Assembly (NCBI RefSeq): GCF_004331645.1
Contig: NZ_SJSK01000001.1
Location: 248,001-312,000, forward strand
Origin: Pedobacter frigiditerrae
GTDB lineage: Bacteria > Bacteroidota > Bacteroidia > Sphingobacteriales > Sphingobacteriaceae
Reading direction: 5' to 3'
Length of the DNA stretch: 64,000 bases
Shown here: one piece after another, positions 52,159 through 62,165 of the stretch
Layout: every line of letters begins with the position of its first letter
How positions within the stretch are numbered: the stretch's first letter is position 1
The notes under the pieces: generated by a model
Databases searched by the model: none
What the model saw: only the letters and a program-made list of their open reading frames with translations
Told to the model about the DNA's origin: nothing
Program-made: the position numbers and the translations under genes

Positions 52159-54140
52159 GTTGGGCACATTATCTCTTGCAGGTAAATATTTACCTGGTCA
52201 TATTTTATTGTTTTTACAAACTGCTTTTAGATAGAGAGACTTATTTTGTTTTAAATAGGTTGTATCTTGTTTTATCAGGGTTATTCTCTTTGGCTATACC
52301 ATTTCTAAGATTCGAGATGTTTAGCGAAAAGGCAGTAAGTGATAAACTATACATCAGCGTTAGCGAAATAAATACAATAGTAAGTAATTATGCTATTATG
52401 CCGCAAACACAAGAGCAATATGACTGGGGTCGGTTAATCGTTATGATATACTTAGTAGGCACTTTTATTTTCTTGCTTCACTTTGCCTATCAACTATTTG
52501 CAATTAACCAGCTTTTTGGCAAAACAGATTCAAATGTTGCATTCTCTTTTTTTAATAGAAAATCTGTTTCCGAAAACTTACCCGAAAGAGCTACTGTAGA
52601 TTTGCATGAAGATATCCATGTAAAACAACTACATACCATTGATGTGATTTTCTTTGAGATTTTAGGAATAATAATATGGTTTAATCCCATTATCTATTTG
52701 TACAAAAAATCTGTTAAAAACATTCATGAATATTTAGCAGATGAAGCAGCTGCAAAGTTTCAAGGTGATAAAGAAACCTATGCCTTGTTATTATTGAGCC
52801 ATGCTTTTGGGGTAAAACCAAATAGTTTAACCAATGGCTTTTTAACAAAATCAATGATCAAAAAGAGGATTTTCATGTTGCACAAACAACGTTCTAAAAA
52901 AGCTGCAATTCTAAAATATGGACTATTCGTTCCGTTGTTTGCAATTACTTTAGTTTTATCATCCGCTACTATTCGTAAAAACAATCAAATTTTGGCCGTT
53001 GCCGAAAAAATACCTTTAAATGAAGCTAATGATGTTTTTACACAAGTAATAGAGCAACCTTTAAGTGTTGTTAATCTTGCACCTCGAACTACAAAATTAG
53101 ATCAAGTACAGGTTCAAGCACTCGTTGTTAATAACACAGAAACAAATCCTTCTAGTTACAACAGCATAAATGAAAAAGAAAATGCTAATTCTTGGAATGC
53201 ATTTTACAAATATCTTGGAGATGGCATAAAATATCCAACTGAAGCCGTAAAGAAAAAAGTACAAGGAAATACGGTAATAAACTTCTCTGTTAGAAGAGGC
53301 AAAGCGATGGATATTGTAGTTCAAAACGAACTTGGATCAGGCTGTGATGAAGAAGTAATTGAGCAAATCACAAACTATGATGATTTCTTTCAGAAAGATG
53401 GTGATTATAGTTTAAAAGTAACATTTAAACTTGAAGGCTCCGATGCTCAAATGAAGAACGAAAATGCATCTACCGACGCCGAAAAAACATCGATGTCTAA
53501 TTTGGTCATTACAGCTTACGCACCAAAAGAAGAGGTGACAGATCAAACTGTTTACAATTTTGTTGCCATGTCTAACCCACCAACATACCCTGGAGGCCTT
53601 GCAAAGTTTTATGAATTCTTAGGTAAAAACATAAGATATCCTCAATTTGCAGCAGATAATGATATTCAAGGAAAGGTACTTGTTTCGTTTACAGTTGAGA
53701 AAGATGGTTCCCTATCAGACATTAAAGTAGAGCGAAAACTAGGTTACGGTACTGATGAAGAAGCTGTAAGGGTTTTAAAAACAAGTAAAAAATGGTTCCC
53801 TGGTATTCAGAATGGCAGGACTGTTAGGGTTAAATATAATATTCCAATCAGCTTCGCATTAGATCAGAGTAAAAAAGAATCAAAACCAGTCTCATTTGCA
53901 TCGATACGCACAAAAAATTATACCGGTGGAGAACCTCCAATGGTTATTGTTGATGGAGATACTAAAGATGGCGATTACTTAAAAACGATGGATGCCAATA
54001 CCATTGAAAGTGTAAGTATTGTAAAAGATGCAAATGCATTAGCATTATACGGAAAAGAAGGAAAAAATGGTGTTATCGTGGTAACTACAAAAAAACCTAA
54101 ACTAAAACTAATTACGGCTACCCTAACTAATAGAAATTAA
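52155..54140 (+). CDS. M56 (BlaR1/MecR1-type) peptidase fused to TonB_C and plug-like modules
   Basis: This 661-residue protein has TM helices (~5-25, 33-53, 95-115, and ~255-275) and an M56 zinc site LHEDIH (H151, E152, H155), then WFNPIIYLY and HEYLADEAA. No BlaR1 penicillin-binding sensor domain follows. Instead come a TonB_C-like repeat (~350-430), a second clearer one (~475-575: YPGGL, GKVLVSFTV, GYGTDEEAVRVL) and a plug-like end (~595-650: MVIVDGD, GVIVVTTK). The periplasmic part thus looks like TonB-system modules. BlaI is the likely cleavage target. Sensing of envelope or transport status instead of beta-lactam is inference. Confidence 0.85.
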   Translation: MSWAHYLLQVNIYLVIFYCFYKLLLDRETYFVLNRLYLVLSGLFSLAIPFLRFEMFSEKAVSDKLYISVSEINTIVSNYAIMPQTQEQYDWGRLIVMIYLVGTFIFLLHFAYQLFAINQLFGKTDSNVAFSFFNRKSVSENLPERATVDLHEDIHVKQLHTIDVIFFEILGIIIWFNPIIYLYKKSVKNIHEYLADEAAAKFQGDKETYALLLLSHAFGVKPNSLTNGFLTKSMIKKRIFMLHKQRSKKAAILKYGLFVPLFAITLVLSSATIRKNNQILAVAEKIPLNEANDVFTQVIEQPLSVVNLAPRTTKLDQVQVQALVVNNTETNPSSYNSINEKENANSWNAFYKYLGDGIKYPTEAVKKKVQGNTVINFSVRRGKAMDIVVQNELGSGCDEEVIEQITNYDDFFQKDGDYSLKVTFKLEGSDAQMKNENASTDAEKTSMSNLVITAYAPKEEVTDQTVYNFVAMSNPPTYPGGLAKFYEFLGKNIRYPQFAADNDIQGKVLVSFTVEKDGSLSDIKVERKLGYGTDEEAVRVLKTSKKWFPGIQNGRTVRVKYNIPISFALDQSKKESKPVSFASIRTKNYTGGEPPMVIVDGDTKDGDYLKTMDANTIESVSIVKDANALALYGKEGKNGVIVVTTKKPKLKLITATLTNRN

Positions 54141-54144
54141 GCTT

Positions 54145-54864
54145 ATGAAAAGGATTATTTATTTATTGTTATTTATTTTAGTAGGCTCATTTCAAAAGGC
54201 TTATACGCAAGAAAACAAAACCGCAAAGACAAGCGACTTGGAAAAGTTCTATAAATTTTTAGGTGAAAATATTAAGTATCCTGAAAAAGCAAGATTAGTT
54301 GATGCTCAAGGAAATAGTTTAATTCTATTAACAATTAGTGATGGAACTCTCAAAAAATTCACCGTCACAAATGCAAATCCAGAACTAGGGTTTGATGAAG
54401 AAGTAACACAAAAGCTTTTTGCCTATAAAGATTTTTCGAAGTTACAAAGTGGCAATTATGCATTGGTTACCTCGTATCGAATTGCAGATTCCAAATCTCC
54501 TGTAAAAAACGAAAATTACCTTATACCTAAAGGTTACTCAGAATTAAAATTAGTAATTATGGGCTTTGGAATGAATAAGGTTGGGGCAATAGATACTGCG
54601 CAGGCTAATCCTAAAAGTAAAAATGGGTTCAAGGTTAACTTCACAAGGGGTTCTCTTCAAAATTCAGAGGGCAAACATCCTTTAGTTATATTAAACGACG
54701 ATGTGATTGAGTATGATTTTATGAAGAATATTGACCCAAACAGCATTCAGTCTGTTAGCGTTTTAAAAGATGCTGCTTCTATTCTAAAATACGGCGAAGA
54801 AGGGAGAAATGGTGTAATTATTATCTTAACCAAAGACTATACCCCAAAAAAGACTGTAAAATAA
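54145..54864 (+). CDS. Secreted protein with degenerate TonB_C-like and plug-like domains
   Basis: This 239-residue protein has a signal peptide (~1-22, ending AYTQE), a degraded TonB_C-like domain (~28-115: YKFLGENIKYPEKA, GFDEEVTQKL) and a plug-like end (~165-235: LVILNDD, SVSVLKDA, NGVIIILTK). It looks like a shortened version of the periplasmic part of the M56 protein four bases upstream. The conserved glycine/tyrosine pattern of TonB_C is incomplete, so TonB-like energy transfer is doubtful. Confidence 0.7.
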   Translation: MKRIIYLLLFILVGSFQKAYTQENKTAKTSDLEKFYKFLGENIKYPEKARLVDAQGNSLILLTISDGTLKKFTVTNANPELGFDEEVTQKLFAYKDFSKLQSGNYALVTSYRIADSKSPVKNENYLIPKGYSELKLVIMGFGMNKVGAIDTAQANPKSKNGFKVNFTRGSLQNSEGKHPLVILNDDVIEYDFMKNIDPNSIQSVSVLKDAASILKYGEEGRNGVIIILTKDYTPKKTVK

Positions 54865-54891
54865 ATCTTAAAACTTAAAAACTAAGACCAT

Positions 54892-55683
54892 ATGAAAAAG
54901 CTAATTTATTCATCGCTAATTGCGGTGTTACTGCTAACATTTTGCCAAAAATCTGCAATTGCGCAGGATGATGAAAAGATTTACAATTTTGTTTCTATAA
55001 AAAACCCTCCTACTTATCCAGGTGGCTTGCAAGCATTTTACAAGTTTTTAGGCGCTAATATCAAGTACCCAGAAATGGCTGCTAAAAACAATGTACAAGG
55101 TAAAGTTTTAGTGTCTTTTGTAGTTGAAAAAGACGGATCATTAACTGATATTAAAATTGAGCGTAGCCTTGGGTCCGGAACAGATGAAGAAACCATTAGG
55201 GTATTAAAACTATCAAGAAACTGGAATCCTGGAATTGAAGATGCAAAACCTGTAAGAGTAAAATATAACATTCCTGTGAAGTTTGCATTGGCAGGAGGCA
55301 AAGCTAATGCTAACACAACAAATACTGTTAAATCTACAGACGCAGTGGTAGAAGACAATACCGTATATAATTTCGTATCAATGGAAAATCCTCCAAAATA
55401 TCCTGGTGGACTTGATAAACTGTACAAATTCTTAGGCGAGAATATTAAATACCCAACAGAAGCGAAAGAGAATAAAATACAAGGGAAAGTATTAGCTTCA
55501 TTCACTGTACTAAAAGATGGTGCGCTAGCAGATATAAAAGTTGAACGCAAATTAGGTTACGGAACAGACGAAGAAGCTGTGAGGGTTTTAAAACTTTCGA
55601 AGAAATGGGAGCCAGGCCTTCAAAATGGGAAGCCAGTAAATGTTAAATATAATATCCCTATCTCATTCAACTTAGCAAAATAA
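54892..55683 (+). CDS. Secreted protein with two TonB_C domains
   Basis: This 263-residue protein has a signal peptide (~1-24, ending AIAQD) and no retained TM anchor. Two TonB_C repeats follow (~30-127 and ~157-261), each with NPPxYPGGL, FLGxNIKYP, QGKVL, GTDEE and VKYNIPxxF. The second is nearly the same as the TonB_C of the M56 protein, showing recent copying of the module. Ordinary TonB needs an inner-membrane helix and proline spacer, both missing, so this is not a standard energy transducer. It ends at a strong terminator, closing the BlaI operon. Confidence 0.8.
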   Translation: MKKLIYSSLIAVLLLTFCQKSAIAQDDEKIYNFVSIKNPPTYPGGLQAFYKFLGANIKYPEMAAKNNVQGKVLVSFVVEKDGSLTDIKIERSLGSGTDEETIRVLKLSRNWNPGIEDAKPVRVKYNIPVKFALAGGKANANTTNTVKSTDAVVEDNTVYNFVSMENPPKYPGGLDKLYKFLGENIKYPTEAKENKIQGKVLASFTVLKDGALADIKVERKLGYGTDEEAVRVLKLSKKWEPGLQNGKPVNVKYNIPISFNLAK

Positions 55684-55716
55684 AGCAAATACCTTTTTAA
55701 CCTGATTATACTCAAC

Positions 55717-55748
55717 AAAAAACCCCAACCTAATTGGTCGGGGTTTTT
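55717..55748 (+). terminator. Strong intrinsic terminator closing the BlaI/M56 operon
   Basis: AAAACCCC and GGGGTTTT pair, with an inner ACC/GGT and a five-base loop, followed by T's. The A run in front lets it work for the opposite strand too. Confidence 0.85.
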
Positions 55749-55876
55749 CGATTATTAAACTCCTTTGTCTCGGACATTTAAATCTAGTAATTTAATAGGA
55801 AAAAAACAAAAACAATTTTCAGTTAACAGTTTGCAGTTCAATACTATTAACTATTAAGTGCCAACAGACAACTCAA

Positions 55877-56647
55877 TTACCCTTCTTCTTCGCTTATAAA
55901 TTTAGCTGAATAGTAATCTCTATTCATTCGAGCAATGTTCTCTAAAGAAATCCCTTTAGGGCATTCAGCTTCGCAAGCACCTGTATTTGTACAGTTACCA
56001 AAACCCTCAGCATCCATTTGAGCAACCATATTCTGAACACGTTTGTATCTTTCTGGCTGTCCTTGTGGTAATAATGCTAACTGAGAGATTTTTGCAGATA
56101 CAAATAACATTGCCGATGCATTTTTACAAGTAGCCACACAAGCTCCACAACCAATACAAGCTGCTGCTTCAAATGCTGCGTCTGCCTGTGCCTTTGGAAT
56201 TGGTAGGTTGTTTGCATCTTGTGCATTACCCGTATTTACCGAAATAAATCCACCTGCTGCGATAACTCTATCAAATGCAGATCTATCTACCGTTAAATCT
56301 TTAATTACAGGAAATGCTTTCGCTCTCCATGGCTCAACTACAATGGTATCTCCATCCTTAAATGAACGCATGTGTAATTGGCAAGTAGTTACTGCATCTT
56401 TTGGACCGTGAGGGCGACCGTTGATAAACATTGAACACATACCGCAAATACCTTCGCGACAATCGTGGTCAAATACAATTGGATCATCACCTTTTGTAAT
56501 TAAATCTTCGTTTAAAACATCGAACATTTCTAAAAAAGACATATCAGGAGAAATATCAGCAACTTTATAGTCAACCATTTTTCCTTTGTCTTTTGTGTTC
56601 TTCTGACGCCAAACCTTTAGCGTTAAGTTCATATTTCCTGTACTCAT
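55877..56647 (-). CDS. sdhB: Succinate dehydrogenase / fumarate reductase iron-sulfur subunit
   Basis: This 256-residue subunit passes electrons from SdhA to the membrane quinone site through three clusters. The [2Fe-2S] site is CREGICGMC with the later cysteine in TTCQLHM, the [4Fe-4S] site [11 protein letters not shown] and the third cluster CTNTGAC/CPKG. All ligands appear present. The protein is peripheral on the inner-membrane cytoplasmic side. It is the last gene of sdhCAB, 82 bases after sdhA. Confidence 0.95.
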   Translation of the reverse strand: MSTGNMNLTLKVWRQKNTKDKGKMVDYKVADISPDMSFLEMFDVLNEDLITKGDDPIVFDHDCREGICGMCSMFINGRPHGPKDAVTTCQLHMRSFKDGDTIVVEPWRAKAFPVIKDLTVDRSAFDRVIAAGGFISVNTGNAQDANNLPIPKAQADAAFEAAACIGCGACVATCKNASAMLFVSAKISQLALLPQGQPERYKRVQNMVAQMDAEGFGNCTNTGACEAECPKGISLENIARMNRDYYSAKFISEEEG

Positions 56648-56729
56648 TGTATAGAGATTTAAGTAGATAGTAGTTAGTAATTAGTAGTTAGAAAGCATAT
56701 CTAAATACTAAATACTCCCATTCTAAATA

Positions 56730-58709
56730 CTATTTATAACTTCTTTGTGCTATTTTAATATTTTCGAATTTCAATTCTTCTTTGTGAAGCTCGAAACTTC
56801 CATCACCTTTATTTTCCCAAGCTGCTACGTAAGCGTAGTTTTCGTCGTCACGTAAAGCTTCTCCTTCTTCAGTTTGATATTCTTCACGGAAGTGACCACC
56901 ACAACTTTCATTACGATTTAATGCATCGATACACATCAACTCACCTAACTCTATGAAATCTGCAACACGACCAGCTTTTTCTAATTCTGGGTTGTATTCA
57001 TCTGCTGATCCTGGAACACGAACATCACTCCAAAAATCTTTCTTTAATTGTTGAATTTCTGCAATGGCCGACTTTAAACCTTCAGCATTACGAGCCATTC
57101 CACATTTATCCCACATGATTAAACCTAGTTTTTTGTGGAAGTGATCTACAGATTTAGTTCCTTTAATTCCAATTAAAGTATCTAATATTCCCTTTGCTTT
57201 AGCTTCTGCTTCAGCAAATGCTGGATGATCTGTTGGGATTGCCTTAACAGAAATTTCTTTCGATAAATATTGTCCGATAGTATATGGAAGAACAAAATAA
57301 CCATCTGCCAAACCTTGCATTAAAGCCGACGCACCTAAACGATTTGCACCGTGATCTGAAAAGTTAGCCTCGCCAGTACAATATAAGCCTGGTACAGTTG
57401 TCATCAAGTTATAATCTACCCATAAACCACCCATTGTATAGTGAACAGCTGGATAAATACGCATTGGCGTTTCGTAAGGATTCTCGCCAGTAATCTGTGC
57501 ATACATATCGAATAGATTGCCATATTTTTCTTTAATAACAGCTAATCCTAAACGCATACAGGTTTCTTTATCTGGATTATGATTACCAGCTTTTGAAGCC
57601 TCTATTTTACCATAACGCTCTGTATTCGCTTTAAAATCTAGGTATACGGCTAATTTAGAAGCACCAACACCATAACCTGCATCACATCTTTCTTTTGCAG
57701 CACGAGATGCCACATCACGTGGAACCAAGTTACCAAAAGCAGGGTAACGGCGCTCTAAATAATAATCTCTTTCATCTTCAGGAATTTCCGAAGCTTTACG
57801 AGTATCATCTTTCTTTTTAGGAACCCAAATACGTCCATCGTTACGTAACGACTCAGACATTAAGGTTAATTTAGATTGGTGATCTCCAGAAACTGGAATA
57901 CAAGTTGGGTGAATTTGAGTGTAACAAGGATTTGCAAAAAATGCCCCTTGTTTATTCGCTTTCCAAGCAGCAGTTACGTTACTTCCCATTGCATTGGTAG
58001 AAAGATAGAATACGTTTCCGTAACCACCAGTTCCTAATACCACAGCATGACCAAAGTGACGTTCCAATTCTCCTGTAATTAAATTACGAGCAATGATACC
58101 ACGAGCTTTACCATCAATTTTAACAACTTCAAGCATTTCATGGCGAGTAAACATTTCTACTTTACCCATTCCAATTTGACGCTCTAAAGCAGAGTATGCG
58201 CCTAATAATAACTGTTGACCAGTTTGACCAGCTGCATAAAATGTTCTTTGAACTTGCGTACCACCGAATGAACGATTATCTAACAAACCACCATATTCAC
58301 GAGCCAAAGGAACACCTTGAGCCACACATTGATCGATAATGTTTGCACTAACCTCAGCTAAACGATGAACGTTTGCTTCACGGGCACGATAATCTCCACC
58401 TTTAATGGTATCATAAAATAAACGATAAGTGCTATCGCCATCATTTTGATAGTTTTTTGCGGCATTGATACCACCTTGAGCAGCGATAGAGTGTGCTCTA
58501 CGTGGCGAATCTTGGAAACAAAAGCATTTCACTTTGTAACCCATTTCTGCCAAAGTTGCAGCTGCTGACGCCCCGGCTAAACCAGAACCAACTACAATTA
58601 TTTCTAAACTTCTTTTGTTAGAAGGGTTAACCAAAGGCACAGACGATTTAAATTTCGTCCATTTACTGGTTAATTCTCCTTCTGGTATATTTGAATTTAT
58701 TGCTGACAT
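56730..58709 (-). CDS. sdhA: Succinate dehydrogenase / fumarate reductase flavoprotein subunit
   Basis: This 659-residue flavoprotein has the FAD-binding [12 protein letters not shown] (~39-50) and the covalent-FAD histidine in [11 protein letters not shown] (H73). Substrate-site motifs THP...GDHQS and GGLWVDYN...[14 protein letters not shown] follow. It oxidises succinate to fumarate in the TCA cycle and respiration. The length fits the non-mitochondrial B-type flavoproteins. It lies 30 bases after sdhC and is co-transcribed with sdhB. Confidence 0.95.
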   Translation of the reverse strand: MSAINSNIPEGELTSKWTKFKSSVPLVNPSNKRSLEIIVVGSGLAGASAAATLAEMGYKVKCFCFQDSPRRAHSIAAQGGINAAKNYQNDGDSTYRLFYDTIKGGDYRAREANVHRLAEVSANIIDQCVAQGVPLAREYGGLLDNRSFGGTQVQRTFYAAGQTGQQLLLGAYSALERQIGMGKVEMFTRHEMLEVVKIDGKARGIIARNLITGELERHFGHAVVLGTGGYGNVFYLSTNAMGSNVTAAWKANKQGAFFANPCYTQIHPTCIPVSGDHQSKLTLMSESLRNDGRIWVPKKKDDTRKASEIPEDERDYYLERRYPAFGNLVPRDVASRAAKERCDAGYGVGASKLAVYLDFKANTERYGKIEASKAGNHNPDKETCMRLGLAVIKEKYGNLFDMYAQITGENPYETPMRIYPAVHYTMGGLWVDYNLMTTVPGLYCTGEANFSDHGANRLGASALMQGLADGYFVLPYTIGQYLSKEISVKAIPTDHPAFAEAEAKAKGILDTLIGIKGTKSVDHFHKKLGLIMWDKCGMARNAEGLKSAIAEIQQLKKDFWSDVRVPGSADEYNPELEKAGRVADFIELGELMCIDALNRNESCGGHFREEYQTEEGEALRDDENYAYVAAWENKGDGSFELHKEELKFENIKIAQRSYK

Positions 58710-58739
58710 TGTATTTTAGCTTTATTCGTTCAAAATTAT

Positions 58740-59438
58740 TTATAAACCCCAACCAAAGTAAATTGCAATTGGCATTAAGGCAAAAAGCAACGGAATGATG
58801 ATAGAGAAAGCAACACCTAAAGATTTAATGATTGGTGTGTATTTTTTGTGGTTCCAACCCATGGTTTGAAAAGTTGAAGCAAAACCATGTAATAAGTGAT
58901 ATGCTAAAGAAAACATAGCCAACACGTATACAATTACACGCCAAGGCTCACTAAATTTAGCAAACATTACTGCGTATAAATCCTCATGGCCTGCAGCATC
59001 TACTGGAGTATTTCCATTAAAATGCTCAATACCTGTAAAACGAGATACAATCCAAAAGTCAGACAAATGCACAACCAAGAACATTAGCAATAATGTACCT
59101 AACAAACCCATTGAACGAGAATACCATTTACTATTAGCATTACCATCGTTATAAGCATATTTTACAGGCCTTGCAGCTTGATTTTCGAATGTTAATCTTG
59201 CACCTTGTATAATGTGCAACAACAACCCTAACATTAAAACTACCTCCATCGCTCTAATTATCCAATTGGTTGCCATAAAATGAGCACCTTCATTAAACAA
59301 CACTCCCGTTTTGTCAAAAAATACAAAACAGTTCAAGAAACAATGCACAAGTAAAAAAGAGATTAGAAAAAGACCTGTAAGGCCCATTATTAGTTTTTTT
59401 CCTATTGACGAGGAAAAAGCATTTGCGATACTACCCAT
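58740..59438 (-). CDS. sdhC: Succinate dehydrogenase cytochrome b subunit
   Basis: This 232-residue membrane subunit has five TM helices (~15-37, 62-83, 110-128, 168-188, 205-228) and histidines in VHCFLN, LLHIIQG, VHLSDFW and YHLLHGF that bind two haems. One large subunit without SdhD is the B-type layout common in Bacteroidota and epsilonproteobacteria; it usually reduces menaquinone. It is first in the operon and has a perfect -7 box upstream. Confidence 0.93.
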   Translation of the reverse strand: MGSIANAFSSSIGKKLIMGLTGLFLISFLLVHCFLNCFVFFDKTGVLFNEGAHFMATNWIIRAMEVVLMLGLLLHIIQGARLTFENQAARPVKYAYNDGNANSKWYSRSMGLLGTLLLMFLVVHLSDFWIVSRFTGIEHFNGNTPVDAAGHEDLYAVMFAKFSEPWRVIVYVLAMFSLAYHLLHGFASTFQTMGWNHKKYTPIIKSLGVAFSIIIPLLFALMPIAIYFGWGL

Positions 59439-59465
59439 TAGCTTTTATTTTTTATTCAGTTAATG

Positions 59466-59473
59466 CAAAAGTA
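59466..59473 (-). promoter_or_regulatory. -7 box (TACTTTTG) for sdhCAB
   Basis: On the minus strand TACTTTTG matches TAnnTTTG exactly, 27 bases before the sdhC ATG. The -33 region is only a weak TTTT. Confidence 0.55.
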
Positions 59474-59609
59474 TTTAAAATATGAATTAAAACGGGATGT
59501 GTTTCTATAAAATCATAATAAAGTGGTTATTTAGAAACATTCTAAAAAAAATTGCAATTTCAATTATAAAATATCAGCTAATGAAGAGGTTAAGAAAAAA
59601 TTTAAGGAC

Positions 59610-59640
59610 AAAAAAAGGGAGCAATAATTAAATCGCTCCC
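59610..59640 (-). terminator. Intrinsic terminator of the htrA gene
   Basis: Read on the minus strand, GGGAGC and GCTCCC form a six-pair stem around a 12-base loop, then a run of seven T's follows, 21 bases after the stop. Confidence 0.8.
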
Positions 59641-59661
59641 CTCAGTTATAACAGGTATTTA

Positions 59662-61209
59662 TTAATTATTCCCATTGAAAGAGAACGTATAAGTCCCTCT
59701 ATCTCCAACACCAGAAATGGTTGTTTTTCCATCTTTTGATGAAGGCAAGGCTTTTTCTATATCAGCAGCACTGTTAACTGGTTTTCCATTTACAGTTGTA
59801 ATAACCAGTCCCTTGGTCACATCAAAGCTGTCAAACAATTTACCTTGTTCTACATTAGTTACCACAACGCCGTTAGTTACACCGTATTTAGATTTTACAG
59901 TTGCAGAAGCGGGCGCAAAACTTGCGCCTAATTTACTAATAGAAGCACCAGTAGGTTTACCAGCAGTAGATGCTAACGTTACTTTACTTTCTGGTTTTAA
60001 AGTTACATTTACATTTTTGGTTGAACCATCAGTTTTTAAAACGGTTAAAGCAACTTTGTCACCAGGACGCATGCGACCAATTTTTTCTTGCAAATCTGGC
60101 GAATCATAAATTTCAACACCTTCTACCTTTTTAATGATATCACCTTGTTTAATACCAGCAGCTTCTGCTCCACCATTTGGCACTACTTCATTCACATATA
60201 AACCGTTAATTTCATTAATGTTTAATTGTTCAGCAGCATCTGCGTCTAAAGCTCTAAATGAAACACCAATGTAACCACGTTTTACAGCACCATATTGTTT
60301 AAAGTCTTCCAAAATCTTTTTAGCTAAGTTTACTGGAATTGCAAAACCATAACCTTCATTTCTTCCAGTTTCTGAAGCAATAGCTGCATTAATACCAACC
60401 AATTCTCCATTTGCATTAACTAAAGCGCCACCACTGTTACCTGGGTTAATGGCCGCATCAGTTTGAATATAAGACTCGATAGAAGTATTTGCTGGGCGTT
60501 CTGGCCTTTTACCGGTTCTTTGATATTCCATCCACTCTTCTTGAGTTGGTGTTTGATTTTGTCTATCTAAAATACCAATGCTACGAGCTTTTGCACTCAC
60601 AATACCAGCAGTAACGGTAGTCTGTAAATCTAAAGGAAAACCTACAGCCAAAACCCATTCGCCCACTTGTACATTATCTGAGTTACCCATTTTCACAAAT
60701 GGCAAACCATCCACATCAATTTTAATTAGTGCTAAATCTGTATTTGCATCCTTGCCAATTACTTTGGCAGTTACTTTACGTCTATTAGCTAAAATAACTT
60801 CAATTTTATCAGCATTATCTACTACGTGATTATTGGTTACGATATAGCCATCGGCTGTTAAGATTACACCCGAACCAGACGCCGCACTTGGCTGACGTTG
60901 TCTACGGCCACCACCACCAAACATTTGACCGAATATATCTTCCATACTAGAACCACCTTCATCAGAATTAGCTGTTTTAGTACCATAAGTTGTTTTAATA
61001 TGAACAACCGCTGGAGAAACAGCTGCTGCTGCTTGCACAAAATCTACTGTACCTGCCGATGATATTTTAATTGGGTTATTGGCAAACATCATGTTCTGCT
61101 TTTCAGTTAATGAATAGCCATCGTTGTTGCGCTCTAAAAGTTTATAAGCGCCAATTGCAACTGCACCTCCCACAAATGCAGTTAACAGCATTAATCCTAT
61201 TTTTTTCAT
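59662..61209 (-). CDS. htrA: Trypsin-like periplasmic HtrA/DegQ serine protease with two PDZ domains
   Basis: This 515-residue protease has a signal or anchor helix (~5-24), a trypsin-fold domain with H128 (TNNHVVD), D158 (NTDLALIKI) and S259 (GNSGGAL), and two PDZ domains (~305-400 and ~410-512). The D-to-S spacing is longer than in E. coli DegP because of a charged insertion (~208-235). It degrades or refolds misfolded envelope proteins. The SerSerGly-rich stretch around residue 85-100 precedes the protease core. A TAAATTTG box lies upstream. Confidence 0.92.
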   Translation of the reverse strand: MKKIGLMLLTAFVGGAVAIGAYKLLERNNDGYSLTEKQNMMFANNPIKISSAGTVDFVQAAAAVSPAVVHIKTTYGTKTANSDEGGSSMEDIFGQMFGGGGRRQRQPSAASGSGVILTADGYIVTNNHVVDNADKIEVILANRRKVTAKVIGKDANTDLALIKIDVDGLPFVKMGNSDNVQVGEWVLAVGFPLDLQTTVTAGIVSAKARSIGILDRQNQTPTQEEWMEYQRTGKRPERPANTSIESYIQTDAAINPGNSGGALVNANGELVGINAAIASETGRNEGYGFAIPVNLAKKILEDFKQYGAVKRGYIGVSFRALDADAAEQLNINEINGLYVNEVVPNGGAEAAGIKQGDIIKKVEGVEIYDSPDLQEKIGRMRPGDKVALTVLKTDGSTKNVNVTLKPESKVTLASTAGKPTGASISKLGASFAPASATVKSKYGVTNGVVVTNVEQGKLFDSFDVTKGLVITTVNGKPVNSAADIEKALPSSKDGKTTISGVGDRGTYTFSFNGNN

Positions 61210-61248
61210 TGCTTATATATTAATTATCTTTTTTACTAATGATTTACT

Positions 61249-61256
61249 CAAATTTA
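61249..61256 (-). promoter_or_regulatory. -7 box (TAAATTTG) for htrA
   Basis: On the minus strand TAAATTTG matches TAnnTTTG exactly, 39 bases before the htrA ATG. No clear -33 partner was found. Confidence 0.5.
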
Positions 61257-61381
61257 ATACCATATAAACGATATTTGTATACTAAACACATCCAAACTTG
61301 TGTTAAAAAATGTTAAATCAAATTTAACAAACGATTTAGCATTTTCAACGAACAAATATTAGATGCCAAAATGAAGAAATA

Positions 61382-62164
61382 ATGAACATTAAATTCTCAA
61401 AATATCAAGGTGCTGGTAACGATTTTATTTTAATTGACCATCGTGTTAATGAATTAAAAAACATTGATAATAAGCTTGTATCGCAACTTTGTGACCGCCG
61501 TTTTGGTATTGGGGCAGATGGTTTGATGTTTTTAACCAACCATAAGGATTACGATTTTGAGATGGTTTATTATAACTCAGATGGCAATGTTGGCAGTATG
61601 TGTGGCAATGGAGGCCGATGTATTGTTGCCTTTGCCAAACACCTAGGCGTAATAACAAATGAAACTAATTTTTTGGCAGTTGATGGTCCACATTATGCCA
61701 AAATTACAGCAGAAGGCAATTGGGTAGAACTGCAAATGATTGATGTAGATACGGTTAAAACTGACGGAAATGCTTTTGTATTAAATACTGGTTCGCCACA
61801 TTACGTTACAGAAGTTAAAGATTTAGCATCGCTAGATGTTTTTACAACCGGTAAAGGGATTCGAAATAACGATACCTATAAAACTAATGGAATTAATGTA
61901 AACTTTGTAGAAGATAAAGGCGACCATCTGTTTGTACGCACTTTTGAGCGTGGCGTTGAAGATGAAACTTTTGCATGTGGCACTGGCGTAACCGCTGTTG
62001 CAATGGCAATGGCACAACAAAAACAACCAGGCCATATCGAAACTCCAATTGAGGTTTTGGGTGGCAAACTGAAAATCAACTTTGATTATGATGGCGCTAA
62101 ATTTACAAACGTATTTTTATGTGGGCCAGCAGAAAAGGTTTTTGAGGGAGAATTGTCAATATAG
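61382..62164 (+). CDS. dapF: Diaminopimelate epimerase
   Basis: This 260-residue enzyme epimerises LL- to meso-diaminopimelate for lysine and peptidoglycan synthesis in the cytoplasm. The two catalytic cysteines are present: C74 in MCGNGGRC and C199 in FACGTGVTAV, along with QGAGNDF and FERGVEDET. It is divergent from htrA with 172 bases between starts and stands alone. The start is the ATG giving MNIKFSKYQGAG. Confidence 0.95.
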   Translation: MNIKFSKYQGAGNDFILIDHRVNELKNIDNKLVSQLCDRRFGIGADGLMFLTNHKDYDFEMVYYNSDGNVGSMCGNGGRCIVAFAKHLGVITNETNFLAVDGPHYAKITAEGNWVELQMIDVDTVKTDGNAFVLNTGSPHYVTEVKDLASLDVFTTGKGIRNNDTYKTNGINVNFVEDKGDHLFVRTFERGVEDETFACGTGVTAVAMAMAQQKQPGHIETPIEVLGGKLKINFDYDGAKFTNVFLCGPAEKVFEGELSI

Positions 62165-62165
62165 A

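Noticed and set aside
55038..55550. 170-codon minus-strand frame inside the TonB_C gene
   Set aside because: It lies wholly antisense to a strongly supported gene, and its length follows from the repeated module.
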